Part shown: piece after piece, positions 15,661 to 15,684 of the stretch
How the letters are laid out: each line of letters begins with the position of its first letter
How positions within the stretch are numbered: the stretch's first letter is position 1
Assembly (NCBI GenBank): GCA_015679605.1
Contig: JAAAVE010000235.1
Span: 3,560-19,243, forward strand
Length of the DNA: 15,684 nt
From: Podila epigama
Lineage: Eukaryota; Mortierellomycota; Mortierellomycetes; Mortierellales; Mortierellaceae
Reading direction: 5' to 3'
Notes under the pieces: model-generated
What the model was told of the DNA's origin: nothing
Seen by the model: the letters and a program-made list of their open reading frames with translations, nothing else
Database searches by the model: none
Made by a program: the position numbers and the translations under genes

Positions 15661-15684
15661 TTTTTTTTTTTTTTTTTTTTTTTT
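15661..15684. repeat. Homopolymer T run at right edge
   Basis: Twenty-four T residues close the window inside an intron of the decarboxylase gene. This is an assembly break at a homopolymer. The upstream exons of that gene should be on the adjoining sequence. Confidence 0.9.

Overview
The window looks like nuclear DNA of an early-diverging filamentous fungus, possibly Mortierellomycota or a relative. Most genes are split by 100-250 bp GT-AG introns. The products include an INO80-type Arp8, fungal-style secreted and GPI-anchored proteins and an RlpA/expansin-like wall protein. Non-coding DNA is full of CA/TG, CTGT, GAGT and CAT/CAC simple repeats. The fungal assignment is firm from gene content and style; the phylum is inference. 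The piece begins with a 20-base A run and ends with a 24-base T run, so it reads as a contig broken at homopolymers, and the last gene is cut by the right edge.

Layout: six protein genes on strictly alternating strands, forming three convergent pairs. (1) 221-4139 (+) encodes actin-related protein 8 in eight exons, followed by 4497-5399 (-), a single-exon secreted acidic coiled-coil protein. (2) About 7437-10055 (+) encodes a tandem AAA ATPase of the AFG2/SPATA5L1 type in about seven exons, followed by 10450-11456 (-), a small six-cysteine protein with a signal peptide and a GPI-like tail. (3) 13089-14363 (+) encodes a type II membrane protein with an RlpA/expansin-like double-psi beta-barrel, followed by 14630-15583 (-), the C-terminal exon of a glutamate-decarboxylase-like group II PLP enzyme. 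Tail-to-tail gaps are short (266-394 bp). The two head-to-head gaps are long (2037 and 1632 bp), repeat-rich, and presumably hold bidirectional promoters.

The genes do not form one pathway. Two are nuclear or cytosolic housekeeping factors (chromatin remodelling; AAA remodelling of ribosomal or replisomal complexes by analogy with animal SPATA5L1), three are cell-surface or secreted products, and one is amino-acid metabolism. I see no prokaryotic-style operon, defence island, transposon or CRISPR. The least ordinary items are the SPATA5L1-like ATPase with a degenerate first AAA domain and a problematic splice junction, the roughly 100-residue serine-rich insertion in the decarboxylase, and the membrane-anchored double-psi barrel protein.
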